From Mycobacterium marinum (lineage in GTDB: Bacteria; Actinomycetota; Actinomycetes; Mycobacteriales; Mycobacteriaceae), in contig NZ_CP024190.1 of NCBI RefSeq assembly GCF_003391395.1, positions 3,410,001 through 3,474,000 on the forward strand: a DNA stretch of 64,000 nt. Direction: 5' to 3'. The notes under the pieces are model-generated. The model did no database searches. It was not told the DNA's origin and saw only the letters and a program-made list of their open reading frames with translations. Shown here one piece after another: positions 34,368 through 42,327 of the stretch. A program made the position numbers and the translations under genes. Position 1 is the stretch's first letter, and each line of letters starts with the position of its first letter.

Positions 34368-35210
34368 TTACCCGCCCAGTCCAGTCACGGCGATACCACG
34401 GATGAAGGCGCGTTGCGCGACGGCGTAGACGACCACCAGTGGCAACAGAATCAGCATCGATGTTGCCATCAGTACCGGCCACCGAGCCACGTACTCTCCC
34501 TGCATCCGCACCAGACCGAGGGTTAACGTGGCGATGCTGTCGCGCTGGACCATCAACAGGGGCCATAGGAAGTCGTTCCACACATTGACCCAGGTGAGTA
34601 CACCGAGCACCATCACCGCTGGCCGGGCGTGCGGCAGCAGGATTCGCCAGTAGATCTGCCACGGCGAACAACCATCGAGAGTCGCGGCCTCCTCCAAGTC
34701 GCTCGGCAGCGTCCGGAAGAACTGGCGCATCAGATAGGTCCCGAACGCGCTACCAAACAGTCCCGGCACGATCATCGCCCAGGGCGTGTCCACCAAGCCC
34801 ACCGTTCGCATCAGGATGAACTGCGGAATCACCGTCACGGTGAGCGGCACCATCAAGGTGCCCAGGTAGAGGACGAAAAGTGTGTCGCGGCCTCGAAACT
34901 CGAGTCGCGCAAACGCATATCCGGCCAGTGAGCAGAAGAAGATCTGCCCGGCGGTGACGCAACCGGCATAGAGCACGGTGTTGAAGAACATTCGCCAGAA
35001 GGGCATCAAGGTGAATACCTCAGCGTAGTTGGACCACTGTGGGTCCGACGGCAACAATCTCGGCTCGCTGACCTCACCGCTCTTCTTCAGTGAGCCGGAC
35101 AGGGCCCACAGAATCGGAAACAGAGCACACCAGGCGATCGCGATCAGCGCCGCATAGAGGGCGACAGCACGCACAATCTTGCGCTGCACCACCCGGTCAG
35201 CTGAGCCCAC
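34368..35210 (-). CDS. Sugar ABC transporter permease (Rv2039c homologue)
   Basis: A 280-residue MalG-like inner-membrane permease with about six membrane segments. The EAA loop that docks on the ATPase is EEAATLDGCSPWQIYWRILLP. It overlaps the preceding permease gene by 14 bp and is followed after 5 bp by the ATPase gene, so translation is coupled. It pairs with the 35197-36150 product to form the channel. Confidence 0.95.
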   Translation of the reverse strand: MGSADRVVQRKIVRAVALYAALIAIAWCALFPILWALSGSLKKSGEVSEPRLLPSDPQWSNYAEVFTLMPFWRMFFNTVLYAGCVTAGQIFFCSLAGYAFARLEFRGRDTLFVLYLGTLMVPLTVTVIPQFILMRTVGLVDTPWAMIVPGLFGSAFGTYLMRQFFRTLPSDLEEAATLDGCSPWQIYWRILLPHARPAVMVLGVLTWVNVWNDFLWPLLMVQRDSIATLTLGLVRMQGEYVARWPVLMATSMLILLPLVVVYAVAQRAFIRGIAVTGLGG

Positions 35211-36150
35211 TAGACGCCTCCCACGACCGTCGCCGGGTGATCCGGAGCTGCAGCACGGTCAACACCAGCAAGATGGCAAAGATCACCCAGGCCAGCGCGG
35301 ACGCATATCCGAACTCCAGGAACGAAAAGGCGTGCTGAAAGAGCATGATGCCCAGCACATAGGTTCCCGTTTCCGGTCCGCCGTTGGGACCGGTGAGGAC
35401 GTAGACGAGGTCGAACGCCTGGAAGGCGTGAATGATCGAGATGACAACGACGAACGACATTGCGCCACGAATCAGCGGGACCGTGATGGACACGAACTGC
35501 CTGATCTCGCCCGCGCCATCGATTTTGGCGGCCTCGTAAACGGTCTCGGGGACGCCCTGCATCGCGGCCAGCAAGACGACGGTGGCGAACGGGACACTTC
35601 GCCACACGCTGACCAGACACAGCGAGACCATGGCCCATCTGGGTTCGATCAACCACGGGACGGGACCGACTCCGATCCAGCCGAGGATGATGTTGAGTAG
35701 CCCGTTGTTGGTATCGAAGACGAACTGCCACACGACCGCCATCACCACCGACGAGATGGCCAGCGGCAGGAAGACGATTGTCCGAAAGACACCGATTCCG
35801 GGCACTTTTCGGTTCAGCACAGCAGCCACCACGAGGCTGATCAGAACGGTCGGCACGACGGTTCCCGCGGTGTAGACCACCGAGTTCCGCAGGGCGATCA
35901 GAAACAACGGGTCAGACGTGAACAGCTTGGCAAAGTTCTGCAAACCGACAAAGGTGGGAGCGCGGAACAGGTCCCAGTTCTGAAGGCTCATGTAGAGCGA
36001 GAATCCCAGCGGGAACAACAGGAACATCGCAACGGCCGCCAGATTTGGAGCCACGAACATGCGGCCGGCCCACGAGCGGCGTTGCCAGCGGCGCGACCGG
36101 CCCGTTTCGGCGCCAGGTTCTGGCGTGCTGCGCGTGTCGATGGACGTCAT
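35197..36150 (-). CDS. Sugar ABC transporter permease (Rv2040c homologue)
   Basis: A 317-residue MalF-like permease: a charged N-terminal tail of about 28 residues, six predicted membrane segments, and the EAA loop YEAAKIDGAGEIRQFVSITVPLI. It overlaps the lipoprotein gene by 4 bp (ATGA) and the next permease gene by 14 bp. It forms the heterodimeric channel of the importer. Confidence 0.95.
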   Translation of the reverse strand: MTSIDTRSTPEPGAETGRSRRWQRRSWAGRMFVAPNLAAVAMFLLFPLGFSLYMSLQNWDLFRAPTFVGLQNFAKLFTSDPLFLIALRNSVVYTAGTVVPTVLISLVVAAVLNRKVPGIGVFRTIVFLPLAISSVVMAVVWQFVFDTNNGLLNIILGWIGVGPVPWLIEPRWAMVSLCLVSVWRSVPFATVVLLAAMQGVPETVYEAAKIDGAGEIRQFVSITVPLIRGAMSFVVVISIIHAFQAFDLVYVLTGPNGGPETGTYVLGIMLFQHAFSFLEFGYASALAWVIFAILLVLTVLQLRITRRRSWEASSGLS

Positions 36151-37463
36151 GGGCTGCGCAGCACTTCGTCAAGGGCCCGCGACATGCCGATCAACGATGT
36201 CGCGGGCCGAGATCCGCGCAGAACCGGGCCGAAGTTGCGATCCATCAAGGCGTGGACCTTCGGCCACGCCGGTGTGATCGGTAGCCCCTGTGAGTGGCCC
36301 GGCCCCGCGGTGAGCACAGCCAGATTGTCAACCCTGCGGTGGGCTTTGACGAACCCGGCCGAGTTGAGCGCGGACCCCAGCACAGGGACGAACAGATCGG
36401 TCTCGCCGATCAACGCCTGCCCGGCCGGACCGGTGGCGAACTTGACGAACTCCCAGGCTTGTTCTTTGCGTGCACTGCTGGCCGCAATCGCCAGGCCGGT
36501 GGCGCCGATGTTGGAGCACGCAGCGCGCCCGTTGGGACCCAACGGCAACGCGGTGACGTCGAACTCCAACCCGTCGGCGCGGTCGAAGGTCTGGTATCGC
36601 CAATGGCCGCCCAGGGCCATCGCCGCCTTGCCCAACGAGAAGAGGTCGGTGGTGGCTATCGACTGCAGCTCCGATGCGGTGGGGGCCACCTGGTGCTTGG
36701 CGGACAGGTCCGCGTAGAACTGCACGGCCTCGATGAAAGCGTCGTCGTCAAAATTGAGGTGGGTCGGATTCATCCGCGGAGTCGACCACGGTACGCCATT
36801 GTTCAACGCGAACAGCCCGGCCGAAAGCGGCGGCACAAACGTGTCGACAAATCCCCACTGCGTGACCCGGCCCGCGCCGTCGCGCTTGGTGAGCGCGCGG
36901 GCCGTGTCCAGAAACTCGGCGAAGCTCCAGGGCTGGTCCCAGCTGGTCGGCGGAGGTGGCACACCGCCGTCCGCGAAGAGCCCTCTGTTGTAGAACAGGA
37001 AGTTTCCCGACCACTGCTCGGGAAACGCGTACTGACCCCCGTTGTAGGCGAAGGTGTCATACAGTGCCCCGATGCTGTCCGCGGCCAGCTCGTCGGCGAA
37101 CTTCTGGTCCCGCGCCAGCATGGTGTTCAGATCCAGGAACACGCCTCGATCGGCCAGTTCGGCGTAACTCAATTCCCACGCCATCAATACATCCGGACAC
37201 TTGCCGCCGGCACAAAACGTCGATATCTGCTGCAAGGCCCCCGGACCTGACAACAACGTCCGCACCTTGATGTCGGGATGACTGCGCCCGAACGCGTCGA
37301 CAACCCGGATCCGGGCGTCCGCTTCCTCAGGATTCGCCGCGAAAAAGAACGTCAGGGCGTCATCGTCGGAAGCGCAACCGGCCGCCACCGGTGCCAGGGC
37401 CGCTGCGGTGAGTAATCCAGCACCCCGCAGCAGCTCCCGGCGCCGCAGCGGCTTGTCGAACAT
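36147..37463 (-). CDS. Sugar-binding lipoprotein of ABC transporter (Rv2041c homologue)
   Basis: A 438-residue solute-binding protein (family 1) and first gene of the importer operon. The N-terminus carries both a twin-arginine stretch (LRRRELLRGAGLLTAAALA) and a lipobox (VAAGC), so it is probably a Tat-exported lipoprotein. The mature part has the usual two-lobe pattern (PDVLMAWELSYAELADRGVFLDL, QYAFPEQWSGNFLFYNR). The sugar is not known from the sequence. The permease gene overlaps its stop by ATGA. Confidence 0.93.
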   Translation of the reverse strand: MFDKPLRRRELLRGAGLLTAAALAPVAAGCASDDDALTFFFAANPEEADARIRVVDAFGRSHPDIKVRTLLSGPGALQQISTFCAGGKCPDVLMAWELSYAELADRGVFLDLNTMLARDQKFADELAADSIGALYDTFAYNGGQYAFPEQWSGNFLFYNRGLFADGGVPPPPTSWDQPWSFAEFLDTARALTKRDGAGRVTQWGFVDTFVPPLSAGLFALNNGVPWSTPRMNPTHLNFDDDAFIEAVQFYADLSAKHQVAPTASELQSIATTDLFSLGKAAMALGGHWRYQTFDRADGLEFDVTALPLGPNGRAACSNIGATGLAIAASSARKEQAWEFVKFATGPAGQALIGETDLFVPVLGSALNSAGFVKAHRRVDNLAVLTAGPGHSQGLPITPAWPKVHALMDRNFGPVLRGSRPATSLIGMSRALDEVLRSP

Positions 37464-37544
37464 TTCGCTCCCGATGGTGGCCCCGGCTCCAACGCCGACG
37501 GTATCTAGGTCCTTAGTACCCGCGTTGCGCCGGATAGGCCGCGA

Positions 37545-38342
37545 TCAGCTCGGGAAGTAGCGGACTCGGTGGATTTCATTGCCTCGCCAGGGCAACTCGG
37601 CGAACATGATGCCCCGCCCGTGATCAGTGACAACTGACACCGTGACGGTGGATCCGGATCCGATCATCTTCGACCAGGTGGCCCGACGAAGCTGCTCGAT
37701 GAGTTCAGCCAGCTCCAGCACATCGTCGTCACCCAAAGTTATTGTGGCCGTGTCCGATAGGGTCCGCGTTGCGGCCTGGCTGTCGCCACGAACGACGGCG
37801 TCGAGGAAGGTCGACACCAGCGCTTGGTGACGCGCACCCGACCGCCGGAATCCGGTCATGAAACCCGCGGTCCCGCGCAACCCCTGATTGCCCAGTAAAC
37901 CCCGGGAGAGCATGAGTGCGGGCTTGGCTACCTGCGCTCCCCCGCGCAGGAACTGCAGCATCATCGCCGGCAGGTCCCAATACGCCCGCAGCACGGCGAT
38001 CTTCCATTCGTCGCTGGCCTTTCGCAGGTCGTAGCGAAGAAAGGCGGGGACGAACATCGTGACGCCCGCAGCCATTGCCACCTCGAGTTCGACATCGCGC
38101 AGCACCACCGTGCCGCAGACGATGTCGAGGTCCCGGTGGAACTTGATGTCTCGTGGACCGATGAACGTGTCGAAGAACCGGCCGATCTGTTCATGCCCCA
38201 CGTGTGGCATCGACCCCACTGGGTCTTCGACGCGGCCGTCGCTGGTGAACAGGCTCACCCAGCCGGCGCGATCGTGAGCCGCGGCGGCCCGTGGCGACCG
38301 CTCGACGGCGGCCAGGAGATCGTCGCGCTTGGGTAGGGCCAT
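37545..38342 (-). CDS. Conserved hypothetical protein with NTF2/SnoaL-like domain (Rv2042c homologue)
   Basis: A 265-residue protein. Residues about 10-130 show the NTF2/SnoaL-like pattern (AAAAHDRAGWVSLFTSDGRVEDPVGSMPHVGHEQIGRFFDTFIGP), and a second related part is likely in residues 170-260 (ALVSTFLDAVVRGDSQAATRTLSDTATITLG). Its start codon overlaps the pncA stop by one base (TAATG), so it is coupled to pncA. The same pair exists in M. tuberculosis. The reaction or ligand is unknown. Confidence 0.85.
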   Translation of the reverse strand: MALPKRDDLLAAVERSPRAAAAHDRAGWVSLFTSDGRVEDPVGSMPHVGHEQIGRFFDTFIGPRDIKFHRDLDIVCGTVVLRDVELEVAMAAGVTMFVPAFLRYDLRKASDEWKIAVLRAYWDLPAMMLQFLRGGAQVAKPALMLSRGLLGNQGLRGTAGFMTGFRRSGARHQALVSTFLDAVVRGDSQAATRTLSDTATITLGDDDVLELAELIEQLRRATWSKMIGSGSTVTVSVVTDHGRGIMFAELPWRGNEIHRVRYFPS

Positions 38343-38902
38343 TACCGGCTCCCGACCAACGCGACCCCGGCGGTACGCATCCCGGCCAGCGCCACCTCGG
38401 TTGTCTCGGCCGAAATGCCCGCGGTCAGGTCCAGCAGCACCCGGGTAGCGAAGCCGGCCCGAACCGCGCCTTCGGCGGTCTGACGCACGCAGTGGTCGGT
38501 GGCAACGCCAACCACGTCGACCGCATCGATACTTCGCTGTCGCAGCCAGTCCTCCAGCGTCGTGCCGTGGTGATCCACGCCCTCGAATCCGCTGTAGGCA
38601 GCGCAGTAGGCGCCCTTTCGGAACACCTCCTCAATCGGGGCGACGTCCAGATCCGGACAAAACTGGGCGCCGGTACTGCCGGCACGACAGTGCGGCGGCC
38701 ACGACGATGAGTAATCCGGGGAATCCGAGAAGTGAGCACCAGGATCGATGTGAAAGTCCTGGGTGGCCACCACCCGGTCATATCCGGGGCCACCAGCCAG
38801 ATAGTCGTTGATCGCGCGTGCCACGAGGTCAGCGTTGTGCACTGGCAGCGCGCCGCCGGCGCAGAAATCGTTCTGCAGATCGACGATGATCAACGCTCGC
38901 AC
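38342..38902 (-). CDS. pncA: Nicotinamidase / pyrazinamidase PncA
   Basis: GTG 38902 gives 186 residues, the length of M. tuberculosis PncA; an ATG 12 bases upstream would add four. The enzyme turns nicotinamide into nicotinate in NAD recycling and activates pyrazinamide. The catalytic triad Asp8, Lys96 and Cys138 (VGVATDHCVR) and the metal ligands Asp49, His51, His57 and His71 are all present. His57, which is Asp in M. bovis, is intact. The gene is coupled to the following NTF2-like gene and is divergent from the DoxX gene. Confidence 0.96.
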   Translation of the reverse strand: MRALIIVDLQNDFCAGGALPVHNADLVARAINDYLAGGPGYDRVVATQDFHIDPGAHFSDSPDYSSSWPPHCRAGSTGAQFCPDLDVAPIEEVFRKGAYCAAYSGFEGVDHHGTTLEDWLRQRSIDAVDVVGVATDHCVRQTAEGAVRAGFATRVLLDLTAGISAETTEVALAGMRTAGVALVGSR

Positions 38903-38997
38903 AGCGTCCACCATATCGCCAGCGGGACGTGGTCACCGCGCGGCGGGACAAACCGGCCGTGGGTTTGTTCGCCGGCGCAGCGGGTAATACGAGAGTC

Positions 38998-39813
38998 ATG
39001 TTGATCCGCAGAATCGCACGACCCATGCTGTCGGCGGCGTTCATCGGCCAGGGCGTCGAGTCGCTGTTGAACCCCAAGCCGGCGGCGCAGGCCGCCGCAC
39101 CCGCGGTGGCGGGTTTGCGTACCCTGCCGGAACCGATGGGCAGCAGAGTTCCGGCGGATCCCGAAACCGTCGCCCAGATCAACGCCGCCGTGCAGATCGG
39201 CGGTGGTCTGCTCCTGGCGACGGGCCGGTTGCCGCGCCTGGCCTCCGCTGCGCTGGCATTGACCGTGGTACCGGGAAGCCTTGGCGCCCACATGTTTTGG
39301 AACGAGCCAGACCCGGACCGCAAAGCCCAGAAGCGACGGGAGTTTCTCACCGACGTAAGCCTGCTCGGCGGACTGATCATCGCGTCCGCCGATACCGCGG
39401 GCAGGCCGTCATTGGCCTGGCGGGGCCGGCGGGCCGCAGAGCAGCTGTCCGGCGCGGTGTCTTCGGCTCTACCGGGGTCTGACGACGTGCGGCTGGAGTC
39501 CGAGTTGGGCGACAAGATCGTGCATGGCATACAGGCGGGAGCCGAGCGCGGCCGCGAGCTGGCCAGCACCGCAGCGGAGAAGAGCGCCCCCTATGCGGAA
39601 GCCGCGCTGGAACGCGGCCGCGAGCTGGCCAGCACCGCAGCGGAGAAAGGCGCCCCGCTGGCCGAGGCGGCACGCAGGCGGGGCGAGCGCCTGGCCCACA
39701 GCGCCCGCGTTCGCGGGGCTGAACTTGCCGAGACCGCACGCCACCAAGGCACCCACCTCGCCGACACCGCGCGTGCGCGGGTCGAGGCCCCGGTTAGGGG
39801 CCGTCGGCACTAG
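38998..39813 (+). CDS. DoxX-family membrane protein with alanine-rich repeat tail
   Basis: ATG 38998 (MLIRRIARPMLSAAFIGQGVESL) gives 271 residues. The first ~150 residues are a DoxX-like membrane domain with about four segments (TVAQINAAVQIGGGLLLATGRL, LASAALALTVVPGSLGAHMFW, FLTDVSLLGGLIIASADT). The rest is soluble and dominated by a 22-residue unit, ERGRELASTAAEKSAPYAEA and variants, which should form amphipathic helices. DoxX proteins have been linked to thiol and redox stress at the membrane. Its stop overlaps that of the convergent gluconokinase gene (shared CTAG). Confidence 0.8.
   Translation: MLIRRIARPMLSAAFIGQGVESLLNPKPAAQAAAPAVAGLRTLPEPMGSRVPADPETVAQINAAVQIGGGLLLATGRLPRLASAALALTVVPGSLGAHMFWNEPDPDRKAQKRREFLTDVSLLGGLIIASADTAGRPSLAWRGRRAAEQLSGAVSSALPGSDDVRLESELGDKIVHGIQAGAERGRELASTAAEKSAPYAEAALERGRELASTAAEKGAPLAEAARRRGERLAHSARVRGAELAETARHQGTHLADTARARVEAPVRGRRH
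39547..39647 (+). repeat. 66-bp direct repeat inside the DoxX-family gene
   Basis: A 35-bp stretch starting CGCGGCCGCGAGCTGGCC occurs identically at 39547-39581 and 39613-39647, one 66-bp (22-codon) period apart. Weaker copies of the protein unit continue to about residue 265. Copy-number change in this tract would keep the reading frame. Confidence 0.75.
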
Positions 39814-40325
39814 CCACTGGCCAGGAACGCCTCGACGATCGAATCGACATCGCCGCCCACACCGTCGATGTCCACGGTTACACCTCGCTCGTCGTCACCG
39901 AGCGGCTCCAATGTGTCCAGTTGGGAGCGCAGCAGGGTGGCCGGCATGAAGTGATCGGACCTGGCGGCCAAACGGCGGCCGATCAGTTCTGCGGAACCGC
40001 TCAGATGCAGAAACGCAACCTGCGGACAGTTCTCCCGCAGCGTGTCGCGGTACCGGCGCGCCAGCGCCGAACAACTGATCACGCCCCCGCCGGGATGGTC
40101 GGCCAACCAGCGCCCGACCCGCCGCAACCAGGGGCGGCGATCATCGTCGTCAAGGGGTTTGCCGGCGGCCATCTTCGTGACGTTCGCTTGCGGGTGCAAG
40201 GTGTCGGCCTCCATGAACGGCACCCCAAACCGCTGTGACAGCGCCGCCGCTACCGTCGTCTTTCCTGCCCCGCAGACACCCATCACCACGATCGGTGACG
40301 GCTTTGGCGACGGGTGAACGCTCAC
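39810..40325 (-). CDS. Gluconokinase
   Basis: GTG 40325 overlaps the preceding stop codon by GTGA and gives 171 residues, the usual GntK length; longer starts would lie inside the upstream gene. The P-loop is GVCGAGKTT. DTLHPQANVTKMAAGKPLDDDDRRPWL is the hallmark gluconate-binding stretch, and ARSDHFMPATLLRSQLDTLEPL closes the lid region. It phosphorylates gluconate to 6-phosphogluconate. It is the last gene of the lipT / phosphotransferase-like / gluconokinase operon. Confidence 0.9.
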   Translation of the reverse strand: MSVHPSPKPSPIVVMGVCGAGKTTVAAALSQRFGVPFMEADTLHPQANVTKMAAGKPLDDDDRRPWLRRVGRWLADHPGGGVISCSALARRYRDTLRENCPQVAFLHLSGSAELIGRRLAARSDHFMPATLLRSQLDTLEPLGDDERGVTVDIDGVGGDVDSIVEAFLASG

Positions 40326-42322
40326 ACCTGGTTGCGGTTCCATTCCATCCACCCGACGCCGCTGCGACCATCCGTGGTGACCACAGCGACCCACGCGCGC
40401 GGGAAATGGCTCACGCGCCAGTCGGAAGCATTCAGGCGTACCGGCGCGTGGGCACGTACGTCGATATTCGCCGTGATATCACCCGGTTTCAGAATCAACG
40501 TCGTGTTCTGCGGTAAGCCGTTGCTGCCGAAGGCTTCCCGAAAGTTCACGGCCTGCAGCTCGGTGAGGTTCCCGCCGGAATCCTGAACATAGCCGACGCT
40601 GAAGGCGGGAGTGCCCGGGAGCTGGATGTTCACCCCATGCAGGTGGGTTCCGTCGTCGAGATGCAGCGCACTCCACATCCAGTCCATGCTCCACCAGTCG
40701 CGCACGCCCCAGGAATGGTCACGCTGTCCGGGGACCGCATCGACGCGATAGTGCGTCCCGTCGACGGTCACGGTACCCGCTACCGTGCAAGGGATCTCGT
40801 AACGCGACGTCAGCCGGTATCGGTAAGGGACTCCGTTGGTTGTCCAGACCAGGTTCATCGTTACCTCGACCGGATCCCCGGGCTCCCCGCGCAGCAACGC
40901 TGACGGGTCCTCGTATGCCTGGCCTCGCGCCCGCAGCTGCACCGCATAGGTCTGCAGCGGTGCCGTGGCATGGTGGCGCAGCTCGATATCACCGGTTCGC
41001 ACCGCCCACGGGTCATCGGGCAGCGCAACCTCGATGTCGGCAACCGCCACGGTCGCCATGTCGGGCCCGCACAGCAACGCGTGTACCCACGCCTTCTGCT
41101 GGTTCGCTATTCGGCCGAGACGAAACCAGCCGCCCAACCCCTGTGCGGCATCAACGAAATCGGCGTACCAGCTTTCACTCCAGAGCGGCTCATCGGTGGG
41201 CTCGTGCGCCATTTCGTCTTGCTCACCCGGGCACAACGGTTCCGGCGGTGCCGCATCCGGCAGCGTGGCCAGGGCGTCGGTGTCCAGAACGTGTTCGCAG
41301 TGGCGGTGCAGCATCGTCATGAACAGCCGATCGCCCCGGTCGGTCCGTTCCACCAGCATCGATGACACGATCGCCATCATCACGCCGAAAAAGCTCTGCC
41401 GCCGTACCTCGTCGGCGACTTGCTCGAGCGTGATCGGCGCTTGCGGGCCCAACGCATCGTGATAGGTCCGCAGCAGGTCGTCGTAGTGCGCGCGCCGCTC
41501 GTTCGGCTGCAGGGCACAGCCCAGGAAGTAGGCCAGATCTGTCAGAGCCGGGCCCCAAGATACGGTCTGCCAGTCCACCACTGTCAACGGCCGCTCGGCA
41601 CCGGCGGCGCCGAAAAGCAGGTTGTCCAAACGGTAGTCACCGTGCACCAAGCCCTGGATTGCGCCTCGGGAGGACTCCTGAGCCAGGTAGCCGTCGAACG
41701 CCGCCACCAACCGTTCACACACCATGCGACTTCGTGGGTCGATCTGCTCGCCGTAGCGGTCGAGGAACCCCGCGTACAGCCCGTTGACCATGGCTTGGTT
41801 CAGCGGCGAATCACGGTTGAGCCATGGCGCTTCGGCCAGTGCCGCGTCACCGAGCAGCGGAGCGTGCAGCCGCCCCAGCTGACTGACCGCGAGCTGCGCC
41901 TGTGCGACCGTGGCACCGGCAATCTCGTCGCCGACCAGCGCTGGCCCCGCATCACCGAGCAACAGGTCGAATGCGCCCGTTTGGGCGTCGACGGCGGCGT
42001 GATAGCACGGCGCTATCGGCCCACCCAGACGCGGCGCCACTTCGGCGTAGAAGCGAACTTCGCGTTCGTAGAGCCCCAGCGCCTGGCCGGTCTGGCGGCT
42101 CATCGGATCGGTGGCCGCGACCTTGAGCACCACCGATGACGGACCGCCGGGCACCGCGTAGGTGAGCTGGACGCGGTAGCACTCGCTCATCTGGCCGGTG
42201 CCGATCCGCTCGACGGTGAATTCGGTGACGTCCCCGGCGCCGATCTTTTCGGTCAGCCACGACGCGGTGAGGTCGCCGGGTTCTTCGATGATGCCCGCGT
42301 TCTGGTCGCCCTCGTCGTTCAT
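40322..42322 (-). CDS. APH/EcKL-type phosphotransferase fused to a C-terminal lipocalin-like domain
   Basis: ATG 42322 (MNDEGDQNAGIIEEPGD), 5 bp after the lipT stop, gives 666 residues. Residues 20-340 are an aminoglycoside-phosphotransferase-like kinase with the catalytic HGDYRLDNLLF and metal-binding VVDWQTVSWGP. The C-terminal ~290 residues (YADFVDAAQGLGGWFRLGRI ... GQRDHSWGVRDWWSMDWMW) match the beta-rich DUF7064/CrtC-like region. The fusion suggests a kinase acting on a lipid or sterol-like substrate bound by the second domain. The substrate is unknown, and an antibiotic-resistance role is not implied. Confidence 0.8.
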   Translation of the reverse strand: MNDEGDQNAGIIEEPGDLTASWLTEKIGAGDVTEFTVERIGTGQMSECYRVQLTYAVPGGPSSVVLKVAATDPMSRQTGQALGLYEREVRFYAEVAPRLGGPIAPCYHAAVDAQTGAFDLLLGDAGPALVGDEIAGATVAQAQLAVSQLGRLHAPLLGDAALAEAPWLNRDSPLNQAMVNGLYAGFLDRYGEQIDPRSRMVCERLVAAFDGYLAQESSRGAIQGLVHGDYRLDNLLFGAAGAERPLTVVDWQTVSWGPALTDLAYFLGCALQPNERRAHYDDLLRTYHDALGPQAPITLEQVADEVRRQSFFGVMMAIVSSMLVERTDRGDRLFMTMLHRHCEHVLDTDALATLPDAAPPEPLCPGEQDEMAHEPTDEPLWSESWYADFVDAAQGLGGWFRLGRIANQQKAWVHALLCGPDMATVAVADIEVALPDDPWAVRTGDIELRHHATAPLQTYAVQLRARGQAYEDPSALLRGEPGDPVEVTMNLVWTTNGVPYRYRLTSRYEIPCTVAGTVTVDGTHYRVDAVPGQRDHSWGVRDWWSMDWMWSALHLDDGTHLHGVNIQLPGTPAFSVGYVQDSGGNLTELQAVNFREAFGSNGLPQNTTLILKPGDITANIDVRAHAPVRLNASDWRVSHFPRAWVAVVTTDGRSGVGWMEWNRNQV

Positions 42323-42327
42323 GACGT

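Noticed and set aside
40322..42322. Aminoglycoside-resistance gene
   Set aside because: Only the general APH fold is present and a lipid-binding-like domain is fused to it; nothing points to an antibiotic substrate.
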